Assembly (NCBI GenBank): GCA_020687485.1
Contig: JAJEQR010000027.1
Location: 1 to 52,361 of the forward strand
From: Hominifimenecus microfluidus
GTDB taxonomy: Bacteria > Bacillota > Clostridia > Lachnospirales > Lachnospiraceae
Length of the DNA stretch: 52,361 bases
Reading direction: 5' to 3'
The notes under the pieces were generated by a model. The model saw only the letters and a program-made list of their open reading frames with translations, was not told the origin of the DNA and ran no database searches. The number at the start of each line of letters is the position of its first letter. The first letter of the stretch is position 1. Shown piece by piece: positions 6,816-15,909 of this stretch. The translations under genes and the position numbers were made by a program.

Positions 6816-8101
6816 TGGTTGTTGTTATTTTTGCTTCATTTTTTACACTTCTTATATTAGCAGTGCCGATTGCGATGGCGATGGGATTCTCCACGATTCT
6901 TCCGGCGCTGATTGATCCTTCCTTCAGTGGAAACCTGGAGTTCGTTGTTCGCTCAATGATAAAGGGCGTTGATACGACATCGATTCTTGCGATCCCGCTA
7001 TTTATGCTGTCAGGTGCGATCATGGCGACCGGAGGACTTTCCCGGAAGCTGTTCGATGTATTTGCGGTATTTATCGGCAAGATAAAGGGAGGTATGCCGT
7101 GCGCGGTGGTTGTGACCTGTCTGTTCTATGGAGCCATCTCCGGATCGGGACCGGCAACTTGCGCAGCTGTCGGAACCATGTGTATTCCCTTTCTTTACAG
7201 CCTGGGATATGACAAGGTGTGGTCTGCCGCGCTGGTAGCAACTGCCGGTGGTCTGGGCGTTATTATTCCGCCGAGTATTCCTTTTATTTCCTACGGTTTG
7301 GTAACGGATACCTCCGTCGGCGATATGTTTACGGCAGGTATTCTTCCCGGCTGCTTGATCGCTCTTTGCCTGATGGCCTATGTGCAGTATCACTGCCGAG
7401 TAAAAGGCGAAGACAGAGAGAAGATTGAGAGTCACTACAGTGAATTACGTTCCCGCGGTGTGCTTACGGTAATTAAGGATGGATTCTGGGCGCTGCTGAC
7501 GCCGGTTATCATCCTGGGCGGTATTTACAGCGGAATCGTAACGCCGACGGAAGCGGCCTGCGTCTCCGTATTCTACGCCATCCTGGTATGCCTGTTTATC
7601 TACAAGACGGTGAAAGTAAAGGATCTGCTCGGTTTCTTCCGGGAAGGTGTCAAGACGTATGCTCCGCTTGGCATGATGCTGGCGCTGGCACAGGCATTTA
7701 TGAAAGTGCTGGTTCTGTTAAATGCTCCGCAGACGATTGCTCATTTCCTGTCGGAGAATATTACCAGCAAGGTGCTGTTCCTGTTCGTATTGAACCTGGT
7801 AATGTTCTTGCTTGGCATGGTGCTGGATGTTGGTCCTGCGATCATGATTTTTGCACCGATGCTGCTGCCGTTTGCCAGAACGATGGGGATTGACGCGGTA
7901 CATCTTGGAATTATTATGACGGTAAATCTGGCTGCCGGATTCGTAACGCCTCCCTTTGGCATGAACCTGTTCGTGGCGGCTCCACTGATACAGTCTCGTC
8001 CCATGACAGTCGGAAAGACGGCGCTGCCGCTCATTGCCTGGTATTGTGTCGCACTTATGCTGATTACATATATTCCGGCAATCAGCCTGTGTTTATTATA
8101 A
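6815..8101 (+). CDS. dctM: TRAP transporter large permease (DctM family)
   Basis: 428 residues, close to the usual DctM length, with about a dozen membrane helices. Family features include SGAIMATGGLSRKLF, AISGSGPATCAAVGT, GVIIPPSIPFISYG, VTPTEAAC and AGFVTPPFGMNLFV. It forms the ion-coupled transport channel. The start is directly coupled to dctQ, and 83 bases separate its stop from dctP. The sequence does not reveal the substrate; the neighbouring arabinofuranosidase suggests a plant-polysaccharide product or uronic acid. Confidence 0.95.
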   Translation: MVVVIFASFFTLLILAVPIAMAMGFSTILPALIDPSFSGNLEFVVRSMIKGVDTTSILAIPLFMLSGAIMATGGLSRKLFDVFAVFIGKIKGGMPCAVVVTCLFYGAISGSGPATCAAVGTMCIPFLYSLGYDKVWSAALVATAGGLGVIIPPSIPFISYGLVTDTSVGDMFTAGILPGCLIALCLMAYVQYHCRVKGEDREKIESHYSELRSRGVLTVIKDGFWALLTPVIILGGIYSGIVTPTEAACVSVFYAILVCLFIYKTVKVKDLLGFFREGVKTYAPLGMMLALAQAFMKVLVLLNAPQTIAHFLSENITSKVLFLFVLNLVMFLLGMVLDVGPAIMIFAPMLLPFARTMGIDAVHLGIIMTVNLAAGFVTPPFGMNLFVAAPLIQSRPMTVGKTALPLIAWYCVALMLITYIPAISLCLL

Positions 8102-8184
8102 GAACAACGCAGACGGAACAGAAAAGAAAACGGAAACGAAAATGGCTGAAATCATTACAAAAATTCATATGAGGAGGAAAATAA

Positions 8185-9267
8185 ATGAAGAAAAAAGTAG
8201 TAGCAATGGTACTGGGAGCGGCAATGGTAATGTCCATGGCAGCCTGCGGAGGCGGAAAGACAGCGGACACGACGACGGCAGCAGCTGCAGATGCCGGGGC
8301 GGGAACCACGGCGGCAGTATCCGGAGCTGTAAATACGGATGATCTGCCGGAAGTAACGCTGACGCTGGGGTCGAGTGCGGCGTCTTCGAATGACACGTAT
8401 CAGGTCATGGTAGATCTGGAGAAGGAAGTAGAGGAAAAGACTGGCGGCAAGCTAAAAATCAATGTGGTCTGGGACGGTACGCTGGGCGGCGATGGCGAGT
8501 TGGTGGAGAGCTGCATGGGCGGAAGCGTGGATATGGTATCCTTGGCATCTTCTCCGTTGCTGGCATATTTCCCGGAGATCGCGGTATTTGATATGCCGAT
8601 GGTCTTTGACAGCACGGATCAGGCGGCTAAAGGACTGAGCGCCTTCACCGAAAGCTTCCAGCCGATTATGCGAGAGAAGAATATCGAGCTGCTGAGTCTG
8701 GGCTTCCAGCAGTTCCGCGGTTTATCCACGAATGTGGAGATTAAGACACCGGAGGATATCAAGGGTATGTCGATCCGCATTATGGAGAACAAATATCATC
8801 AGCTGTTCTGGCAGAATCTGGGAGCGAACCCGACTCCCATGGCATTCTCTGAGTTGTACCTGTCTCTGCAGCAGGGGCTGGTAGACGCGCAGGATAATCC
8901 GATCGGAGGCATCTATGCGAGCAAGTTCTATGAAGTGCAGGATTACATCATGCGGATTACGGCGTTCCCGTTTGTTAGCTTTATAATTATCAATGAAGAT
9001 GTATATAATGGTCTTCCGGAGGAATATCAGAAGGTGCTGGTGGAGTTCGCAGAGGATTACAATGCGAAGAGCCTGGAAGTAACCCTGGCGACGGAGGATG
9101 GATATGTGGATCTGATGGAGAAGGAAGGGCTGACCTGCCTGGAATTTACGCCGGAGATCCGGGATGCCATGAAGGCAGCGGCGGAACCTGTATGGGAGCA
9201 GATTAAGCAGGATATCGGTTCGGAGATTCCGGATGCGCTTCTTGCGGCAGCAGAAGCTGCAAAATAG
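8185..9267 (+). CDS. dctP: TRAP substrate-binding lipoprotein (DctP family)
   Basis: 360 residues. The signal is MKKKVVAMVLGAAMVMSMAAC with the lipobox MAAC and acylated Cys21, followed by an Ala/Thr-rich tether. The DctP fold follows, with GMSIRIMEN containing the conserved Arg that grips a substrate carboxylate, and LYLSLQQGLVDAQDNP. GAGGAGGAAAATAA precedes ATG 8185. It captures substrate at the outer face of the membrane for the upstream DctQ/DctM pair. Confidence 0.93.
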   Translation: MKKKVVAMVLGAAMVMSMAACGGGKTADTTTAAAADAGAGTTAAVSGAVNTDDLPEVTLTLGSSAASSNDTYQVMVDLEKEVEEKTGGKLKINVVWDGTLGGDGELVESCMGGSVDMVSLASSPLLAYFPEIAVFDMPMVFDSTDQAAKGLSAFTESFQPIMREKNIELLSLGFQQFRGLSTNVEIKTPEDIKGMSIRIMENKYHQLFWQNLGANPTPMAFSELYLSLQQGLVDAQDNPIGGIYASKFYEVQDYIMRITAFPFVSFIIINEDVYNGLPEEYQKVLVEFAEDYNAKSLEVTLATEDGYVDLMEKEGLTCLEFTPEIRDAMKAAAEPVWEQIKQDIGSEIPDALLAAAEAAK

Positions 9268-9286
9268 TACAGTCAGATGTTGCTTT

Positions 9287-9322
9287 CGACCTGTCGTCAT
9301 GCTCTGTGCCGACAGGTCGTTT
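9287..9322 (+). terminator. Hairpin between dctP and the GH51 gene
   Basis: CGACCTGTCG (9287-9296) and CGACAGGTCG (9310-9319) are perfect 10-base arms followed by TTTCTTA. It may be an attenuating terminator or an mRNA-stabilising hairpin, setting the GH51 level below that of the transporter. Confidence 0.6.
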
Positions 9323-9357
9323 CTTATTAGAGAAAGTTAGAGAAAGGGCAGGTACGT

Positions 9358-11799
9358 ATGAATCAGATCAGAATTATGAGTAAGAACAGATTATTTCCGG
9401 TAGCGGAGGATCTGTATGGATTGTTCTACGAAGATATCAATCGGGCCGGTGACAGCGGAATCTATCCGGAGATGCTGCGCAACCGTTCTTTTGAGGATTC
9501 TCTTGTCCCGGAGGGCTGTACGCTCTGTGAAGAGACCGGGCAATTTATTACGCCAACCGGCTGGGTGGGAGAATTTCATGGAGGCGAAGGACTGAGTCGA
9601 TGGAAGGAACAATGGCCACCGACAGAGATTCCGGCCTGGTATTCCTGCGGCGATGTCACGATGAAGGTGGAGAGGCACGACACTCTGAATCGCGTCCGAA
9701 AGTGCAGCCTGTCGGTGGAATATCGGGAAAACCAGGCATCGATCTATAACATCGGATATGATGGAATCTATGCGGAAGCAGAAAAAGGCATGAGGCTTTT
9801 TCTGTTTGCTAAAAGTCTGTCTGGTGAGGCTGCTGTCCGGGTTGCGTTGAAAACGGAATCCGGAGAGATTTTATGTGAAGAAGAGCTTATGCTGAAAGAG
9901 GGAGAATATCAGAGTGTTGAGGTGACTTTGATTCCCAGAGGGAATTGCGATCGGGCGTATTTACACCTGATCGGAAATGCAGGCTGCTCGATTCGCATCG
10001 GCTATATCTCCCTGATGCCGGAAGATACGTGGAAAGGGCACGGGCTGCGGAAGGACATTATTGAGAAGCTGGAAGGACTGCATCCCAGGTTTATGCGGTA
10101 TCCGGGCGGTTGTATTGTAGAAGGGTATACCAAAGCGAATGCGCTGCGTTTCTCGCAGCTGATGGGGCCGGTCTGGGAACGCCCGAGTACGTTTTTGCTG
10201 TGGTTTTACCGAACCACGAACGGATTTGGCTATAGAGAGTTTCTGCAGCTCTGTGAGGATATGAATATGGCAGCCATGTACGTGATTAATTGTGGCATGA
10301 CCTGTCAGGCCAGGAAACCGGATTTCTTTGATCCGGTGGAAATGGAGGAACTGTATCAGGAGTGTACGGATGCAATCGATTATGCGATTGCGCCGACGGA
10401 GACGGAAATGGGAAGCAAGCGTGCGGCTGACGGCCATCCGGCACCGTATGCGTTGAAATATATTGAAATTGGAAATGAAAACCGGGATGAGCCATATTTT
10501 AAAAACTACGAGTGGTTCTATCAGCGATTAAAGAAAAGATACCCGCAATTAATCTTTATCTCGAACTGCCATACCGAAACGGTCGGGCTTCCTACAGAGG
10601 TGGTCGATGAGCATTATTATTCGGATCTGGATTTCTTCGTGTATCATCATGATATGTACGACGGGTATGATCGAAAAGGACCGAAGATTTTTGTGGGAGA
10701 ATATGCGGTTACTGCAGGAGAGTACCCATCTTCTCTGGCGGCTGCGCTGGGAGAAGGGGCTTTTCTTACCGGAATTGAACGGAATCAGGATATTGTGGAG
10801 CTGACCAGCTATGCGCCCATGCTGTTAAATGAAAAATATATGTGCTGGAAGCCGGATCTGATCGTATTCAACAATCACGAAAGCTACGGCATTCCCAGCT
10901 ATTATCTGCAGCAGATGTTTGCCGCCAGTCGCGGAACCCATGTAGTGCAGATGGAGACTTTGTCAGAACAGATTTTTCTGGAGGAGCCGGGGCAGGCTGG
11001 CATATGGGCATGCGGAGCAGGCGTGCAGATCAATCGGCTGGCAGTGAATCAGCATGCTGTCGAAGCGATTCAGGAAGTACCGGCCCTGTTCCAGCCGGTC
11101 TATCCTTTTCAAAAGAATGCGGATGGCTGGGAGAGCGCAGCCGAAGGCATGAGCTATGGTTTGCTGGGGACTCAGAAGTATGACGGGGCATGCACTGTAG
11201 AGGCAGAGCTTTCCGTACGGAAAGGAAGCAGCGCCGGGCTCAGCGTGGGAAATCGCCTGATTGCCAGAGGATTATCGACGGAGGAGAGGTTAAAGCTGAA
11301 CTATGAAGGGCTGGTCTCCTACTGCTGGCGGATTGAGGGAGGAACCAGCGCCGTCTATATGGTTCGCAGAGAAAAGACGGATCAGCTCTGCATATCCGTC
11401 CCTCTGGAGCTGGATGATGGCAGGCATCATTGGAAGATGACCTGGGGCGATCATGGCTTTACCTGCTCTGTGGACGGGAATGTAATACATGAAGCCGTTC
11501 CTGCCGCACAGATGCCGCTGATCACTGCGTCGGCGACCGTGGACGAAACCGATGGAGATGTTATTGTTAAGTTGGTAAATATTTCCGACGAGCCACAGCC
11601 GGTGAAAGTATTGACGGATATTGTGGTTGCGCCTACAATAAATACATTGATCCTGACGTCTGACCGCAAAACGGATCAGAATACGATGGAAGAACCGGAG
11701 AAAGTGATTCCGAAAGCCGGAACCTGTGACATGACAGACGGCGTCTACCAGGCGCCGGCCAATTCCGTGAATATTCTTCGGATACATACAAAATCGTAA
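9358..11799 (+). CDS. GH51 alpha-L-arabinofuranosidase
   Basis: 813 residues without a signal peptide, so probably cytoplasmic. The N-terminal segment (LFYEDINRAGDSGIYPEML) and a carbohydrate-binding-like beta region precede the GH51 barrel. Key motifs are FMRYPGGC, the acid/base in EIGNEN (Glu374) and the nucleophile in VGEYA (Glu448). The C-terminus adds an all-beta domain and a region that may hold a concanavalin-like fold, making it longer than the ~500-residue core enzymes. It would release arabinofuranose from oligosaccharides. It lies 90 bases after dctP, across a hairpin, in the same direction. Confidence 0.9.
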   Translation: MNQIRIMSKNRLFPVAEDLYGLFYEDINRAGDSGIYPEMLRNRSFEDSLVPEGCTLCEETGQFITPTGWVGEFHGGEGLSRWKEQWPPTEIPAWYSCGDVTMKVERHDTLNRVRKCSLSVEYRENQASIYNIGYDGIYAEAEKGMRLFLFAKSLSGEAAVRVALKTESGEILCEEELMLKEGEYQSVEVTLIPRGNCDRAYLHLIGNAGCSIRIGYISLMPEDTWKGHGLRKDIIEKLEGLHPRFMRYPGGCIVEGYTKANALRFSQLMGPVWERPSTFLLWFYRTTNGFGYREFLQLCEDMNMAAMYVINCGMTCQARKPDFFDPVEMEELYQECTDAIDYAIAPTETEMGSKRAADGHPAPYALKYIEIGNENRDEPYFKNYEWFYQRLKKRYPQLIFISNCHTETVGLPTEVVDEHYYSDLDFFVYHHDMYDGYDRKGPKIFVGEYAVTAGEYPSSLAAALGEGAFLTGIERNQDIVELTSYAPMLLNEKYMCWKPDLIVFNNHESYGIPSYYLQQMFAASRGTHVVQMETLSEQIFLEEPGQAGIWACGAGVQINRLAVNQHAVEAIQEVPALFQPVYPFQKNADGWESAAEGMSYGLLGTQKYDGACTVEAELSVRKGSSAGLSVGNRLIARGLSTEERLKLNYEGLVSYCWRIEGGTSAVYMVRREKTDQLCISVPLELDDGRHHWKMTWGDHGFTCSVDGNVIHEAVPAAQMPLITASATVDETDGDVIVKLVNISDEPQPVKVLTDIVVAPTINTLILTSDRKTDQNTMEEPEKVIPKAGTCDMTDGVYQAPANSVNILRIHTKS

Positions 11800-11855
11800 A
11801 TACGACGTTGATGAGATGGAAGAGAATGCTTCGTTCATGAGAGGAGGGGCCTGGC

Positions 11856-13487
11856 ATCAATATCAGAAATATAATTAGACGAAACCGCGTTTTTCAGAAA
11901 AAGAGCATTTTTTACCAGACATTTCTCTGGCTGATGGCGCTTTCTGTGATTACGTGCGCTTTCTTTGCGGTCGTTATGAATGTGAATTATTCTAGGACGC
12001 AAAAAGAGAGGGTCAAAGCCATGAACCTGCAGCAGCTCGAAGGTATTTCGGACGAGCTGGATCTGATCTATTCTCTTTTCGCAGAAGAAATGCTTCAGAG
12101 TATGCACTCGTCAGACTATATTGTAATGACAATCAATCCGCAGTATAACGACAGTACCAGCAACATGAGAGTGACGGAATGGCTGAGCAGCTTTTGCGAG
12201 AATCAGAGTATTATTTCGAATGCATTCTTTTATGCAACTTTCTCAGAAATGGTATACAGTTCCTCGCGAACGGTGATGGAGTTGAATGCTTTTCCAAGGC
12301 GGGATGTGATTCACCGGTATATGGAGCAGGAGGATCTGCCGGGAATTTACTATCAGCGGGAGAAGAGCTGGCGGCTGTTCAGCTATACGCCGACACAGGT
12401 ATATCTGATTACGGAAATGACAACGCCAGTTCTGGTATCGTTGATGTTCTGCCAGCTGGATCTTCAAGGGCTGCAGGATTTGATTTTGGCGCGGGTGAAT
12501 CTGCCGGACTCCGAAATATCCGTTTACAACGAAGAGGGGAACGGAATCCTTGTGCAGGCGGGAACTCCGGAAAATGTAAATCCGATGTCCCTGCAATCCG
12601 CGGATGAGGAGGGTATGTTCGGCGATTACTACTATTTTGTCTCCGAAGAAACCGGATGGATTTTCCTGAAACCGATGGGAAATATGATGGGATCTGCGCA
12701 GGTGCCTTTTTTGATTCGCACGCTGCCGCTAATTCTGGTTGTCTATATCTTATTCAGCATTGCGGCGGCCCTGTATATTTCCAGAAATGTATATCGGCCC
12801 ATTCGTTATCTGATGAAAATGGCAGGAAGTACGTCCGCCATTGATTCCGGAAATCAGAACGAGATCGATTATCTGAATCTGGTATGGTCGCGTTCCCATG
12901 AGGAGCGCGAAGCGCAGAAACGGATTATGAAAGAAGTATCCGATGATGTGGTAAAGCAGCTGCTTCGCGATCTGATTGAGAACCGCCTGGACAGCAATGC
13001 GCGGATCGAAGATACGCTGAATAAAATTGATATGCTGGAACTGATTCAGGGGAATTATATTGTAATCATTTTTTCTATGGTTCCGCCTTCGGATCGAACG
13101 CCTAATTCGGTGGAAATGGCGCTGTACAGCCGAAGTATCGAACAGATGCTGCTCCGGAAAGAGGAAGCGCCATACCGGATTTATCCGCTCACTTTGCGTG
13201 AGAATGCGCTGCTGGGAGTTATCTCCTGTGATCGAAGCGTCTCGATCGCCAGGATGGGAAGCTACTGTGACGATATAATTGCTTTCATTCAAACCCAGGT
13301 AAAAGATCTTCCGTTTGGGCTCATCATCAGTAAAGGGAGAATCTGTCAGGGGCTGGTTTATCTGACGTATTCCTACCAGGAAGCGCTTCGGGATATTCAA
13401 TATCAGCTTCAAGGCAGCAGCGAGCAGGAGAACGAGGGGAAAACGACGGAAGAGATCATTTACCGCGCCCGCTACTATTTTCGCTAA
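11856..13487 (+). CDS. Sensor half of a split AraC-type membrane regulator
   Basis: The frame is open from 11841. A good ribosome site (GAGGAGG, 11841-11847) is followed by ATC at 11856, then AATATCAGA; the first ATG is at 11934, inside the first membrane helix. This suggests that a former ATG became ATC, or that a rare start is used. The product has helix 1 (FLWLMALSVITCAFFAVV), an extracellular sensor of ~230 residues, helix 2 (LILVVYILFSIAAALYIS), a HAMP-like linker and the central AraC-regulator region. It stops at TAA 13485-13487, and the same frame continues into the DNA-binding half. The design resembles Clostridia/Bacillus membrane AraC regulators of sugar uptake. Confidence 0.6.
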   Translation: MNIRNIIRRNRVFQKKSIFYQTFLWLMALSVITCAFFAVVMNVNYSRTQKERVKAMNLQQLEGISDELDLIYSLFAEEMLQSMHSSDYIVMTINPQYNDSTSNMRVTEWLSSFCENQSIISNAFFYATFSEMVYSSSRTVMELNAFPRRDVIHRYMEQEDLPGIYYQREKSWRLFSYTPTQVYLITEMTTPVLVSLMFCQLDLQGLQDLILARVNLPDSEISVYNEEGNGILVQAGTPENVNPMSLQSADEEGMFGDYYYFVSEETGWIFLKPMGNMMGSAQVPFLIRTLPLILVVYILFSIAAALYISRNVYRPIRYLMKMAGSTSAIDSGNQNEIDYLNLVWSRSHEEREAQKRIMKEVSDDVVKQLLRDLIENRLDSNARIEDTLNKIDMLELIQGNYIVIIFSMVPPSDRTPNSVEMALYSRSIEQMLLRKEEAPYRIYPLTLRENALLGVISCDRSVSIARMGSYCDDIIAFIQTQVKDLPFGLIISKGRICQGLVYLTYSYQEALRDIQYQLQGSSEQENEGKTTEEIIYRARYYFR

Positions 13488-13502
13488 AAAATCCATCGGA
13501 TC

Positions 13503-14135
13503 ATGAATGAAGCGGGTAAAGGAAACCGGAGCGAGGCGGAAGCTCAGCTCGCTTTGGTATGCGATGAGATCCGACAGCAGGACTATGGCAGAAAAGAACT
13601 GCTGGAGCTTCATGAAATTGCGGAGAATGAGGTGACGGAGCGAATGATTTCCCGTGGAGTTTCCTCAAAGGAGCTCGGTCAGTTTATGGATAAATATGAC
13701 TTTAAGGAACTGGAAGAAAAAGAGGATTTGGAGAAGCAGATGGAAGAATATCTGCTGGCGGCGATTCGTCTTATCAGCAGGGACAGCCGCAAGCGCCGTT
13801 ATGCGCATGTGGAGGATGCCCAGAGCTATATTTCGGAGCATTATCAGAATCCGGATCTTTCGCTGCAGGAGGTAAGCGAATATGTGGGAATTACTTCTTC
13901 CTATATGAGCGTGCTGTTTGCGGAAGTAACGGGAAAGCGCTTTTCGGAGTATCTGAGCAGTTATCGGGTGAGCATGGCAAAGGAAAAGATGAAGCATGCG
14001 GATCTGTCCATTACGCAGATCAGTGTGGAGTGCGGTTTTAATTCGGCGCAGAATTTCTCAAGAGTCTTCAAAAAGCTGGAGGGAAGCTCGCCCATTCAAT
14101 ATCGGGAAGGGGTGAAGAACCGTGAGAAAGAATAG
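13503..14135 (+). CDS. DNA-binding half of the split AraC-type regulator
   Basis: 210 residues in the same frame as the sensor half; the only break is the TAA at 13485, with no shift or gap. The C-terminal ~100 residues are an AraC HTH domain: LSLQEVSEYVGITSSYMSVLF for the first helix-turn-helix (given here with no gap) and SITQISVECGFNSAQNFSRVF for the second. ATG 13503 lacks a strong ribosome site, so expression may need readthrough or reinitiation. If intact, the regulator would be ~760 residues and would control the TRAP/GH51 genes. The stop overlaps the next gene by 14 bases. Confidence 0.65.
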   Translation: MNEAGKGNRSEAEAQLALVCDEIRQQDYGRKELLELHEIAENEVTERMISRGVSSKELGQFMDKYDFKELEEKEDLEKQMEEYLLAAIRLISRDSRKRRYAHVEDAQSYISEHYQNPDLSLQEVSEYVGITSSYMSVLFAEVTGKRFSEYLSSYRVSMAKEKMKHADLSITQISVECGFNSAQNFSRVFKKLEGSSPIQYREGVKNREKE

Positions 14136-15186
14136 AAAATGGAAAGGGTTGCTGATTTTTACATTGATGCTTCTTGCTTCATCCTGCGGAAAAACGGGAA
14201 AAATGGATGTTGAAACTGGGGAGACGCAGACAGAAATCGCGCGCGAAGAAGTGCTGCACCTGTCGATTTCTACGGCAGCCTTCTGGGAAGGAACTGCTGT
14301 GGGTGAAGCGCTGGAAAAAAACTGTGAAAAGCTGGAGGAATGGTCGGAGGGAACGATCGATATCTGCATCTATGACGGCGGCGTCATGGGGAGCGATTCT
14401 GAACTGATTCCCGGTGTGCAGCAGGGGACACTGTCAATTGTGAATTCTGTCTCAGCCGCACAGGTTTCCGTGGTTCCGGAGGCGGCACTGTTAAGTATTC
14501 CCTGTATTTTTGATAGTTATGAGGAGTATAACCAGCTCCTTCAGGGCGAGTTCTTTGATACTCTCCAGACGTACTATAACAAGGCGGGCCTGCAGCTGTT
14601 GTGCTGTTTCGGCAATGAATACCGGGATTTGACGACCAACCGGCCGGTGTATGACGTGGAAGACCTGAAAGGCATGAAAATACGGACGCTGGATAATCCC
14701 TTTCAGATAGCATTCTGGAAATCTTTCGGGATGGAAGCATCTTATTATCGCTACAATGATCTGTACGCGGCACTGCAGCAAGGTATGTATGATGCGCAGG
14801 AGAATGCAGTCTCTGCAATTCTGGGAGGACGATTCTATGAAACACAGAAATACATGATTCGGACACAGCATGTTGTGATTGATAATGTATTTATCATGAA
14901 TAAGAAGCAGTATGATGCGCTGTCAGAAGATCATAAGGAATTGCTGAAGCGGTTTTTTGACGCGGTGACAGAGGATGTTCTGCAGGTAACGGAAGAGAAA
15001 GATATGATCGCGGAGAAAGATCTGACGGATCGGTATGGTATGGAGATTATCGAGCCGGATCAGACCTTCATAGCAAAACTAAAGCAGGGATGCGAACCGG
15101 CGATTGCGCTTCTGCGGGAGCATATCGGCAGTGAGATTGTGGATCAGTTCCTGGAAGCGCTCCGCTTTTTTGGAAAAACCACTTGA
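14122..15186 (+). CDS. Second DctP-family lipoprotein, coupled to the AraC regulator
   Basis: 354 residues from GTG 14122, preceded by GGGAAGGGGTGAAGAACC. Signal and lipobox: MRKNRKWKGLLIF... ASSC with Cys22. It has the DctP fold, with GMKIRTLDNPF (conserved Arg) and LYAALQQGMYDAQEN. It overlaps the AraC gene by 14 bases and has no permease of its own. It may serve the upstream DctQM or, more likely given the coupling, present ligand to the membrane sensor of the AraC regulator. The latter is inference; binding-protein-assisted sensing is known for some two-component systems. Confidence 0.85.
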   Translation: MRKNRKWKGLLIFTLMLLASSCGKTGKMDVETGETQTEIAREEVLHLSISTAAFWEGTAVGEALEKNCEKLEEWSEGTIDICIYDGGVMGSDSELIPGVQQGTLSIVNSVSAAQVSVVPEAALLSIPCIFDSYEEYNQLLQGEFFDTLQTYYNKAGLQLLCCFGNEYRDLTTNRPVYDVEDLKGMKIRTLDNPFQIAFWKSFGMEASYYRYNDLYAALQQGMYDAQENAVSAILGGRFYETQKYMIRTQHVVIDNVFIMNKKQYDALSEDHKELLKRFFDAVTEDVLQVTEEKDMIAEKDLTDRYGMEIIEPDQTFIAKLKQGCEPAIALLREHIGSEIVDQFLEALRFFGKTT

Positions 15187-15198
15187 CCTGGAGTTGAA

Positions 15199-15799
15199 GA
15201 GAGTGGAAAGATTCTGTATCATTATGTCAACCGGGCATTTACGCAAAAATATCCGCAGATCAAACTGCGGATTGTGCAATATCAGAAATATAAGGATTTC
15301 TCAGAAATGAATTGTGATATCATGATTCATTCCACGGAGTACCCGGTACAGAAAGAGAATTTGCTTATCATCTACCGGGAACCGATCCTGCTGGCAGTTT
15401 CCGTGTGTCATCCGTTTGCCTCGCGGAATAGTAGAGGCAACCATGCTCAGCGGAGAGAATTTAGGTCGCGGTTCCCACCTTTCGGATTATCAGAAGATTA
15501 TTGACCGTTACATGAAGTTTTTGGGAATCGAGCCGAGCTCCTCCATTATCAGCGATTACCCGCCGTTTATTAATGAGCTGATTGCAACCAATATGGGGGT
15601 ATCATTCCTTCCGCAGCTGTCCTGGTATTTTTCCAGGGAGAAAAATATCCGGCTTCTGAACATCAAAGGCGCGGAATTTGTGCGATATATCAATATCACA
15701 TGCTGGCTTTCCTGACCGAAAAATGTTCCGCTTTCAGATACGCACCGTAAATTCAAGCGTTTTGCAATGCATGAGCTTGCAGGATTGATTTCTCCGTGA
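15199..15799 (+). pseudogene. Decayed LysR-type regulator, effector domain only
   Basis: No helix-turn-helix is present. One frame reads LYHYVNRAFTQKYPQIKLRI and later YREPILLAVSVCHPFA. It then shifts near 15425 to a frame reading VEATMLSGENLGRGSHLSDY and later LIATNMGVSFLPQLSW, and hits a TGA at 15713-15715; the same frame continues (KNVPLSDTHRKFKRFAMHEL) to 15799. These are LysR substrate-binding-domain segments. At least one frameshift, a nonsense codon and an N-terminal deletion show that the gene is dead. Confidence 0.75.
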
Positions 15800-15868
15800 A
15801 CAGCAGGGGAGAGGGACAGCATCAGCGCGCTGTCGAAGCCGATGTGATCTGGAATAAATAAAAAGAAG

Positions 15869-15904
15869 GAGGACAGCTGCAGATGCAAAGCTGTCCTCTT
15901 TTTT
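15869..15904. terminator. Bidirectional intrinsic terminator
   Basis: GAGGACAGCT (15869-15878) and AGCTGTCCTC (15889-15898) are followed by six T on the plus strand. On the other strand the hairpin is followed by TTCTTTTT. It can end both the island transcript and the Rpn-family gene on the minus strand. Confidence 0.75.
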
Positions 15905-15909
15905 CTGCG

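Noticed and set aside
12750-13613. Minus-strand frame spanning the AraC split point
   Set aside because: It crosses the in-frame stop region but has no family motif; the AraC reading on the plus strand is clear on both sides.
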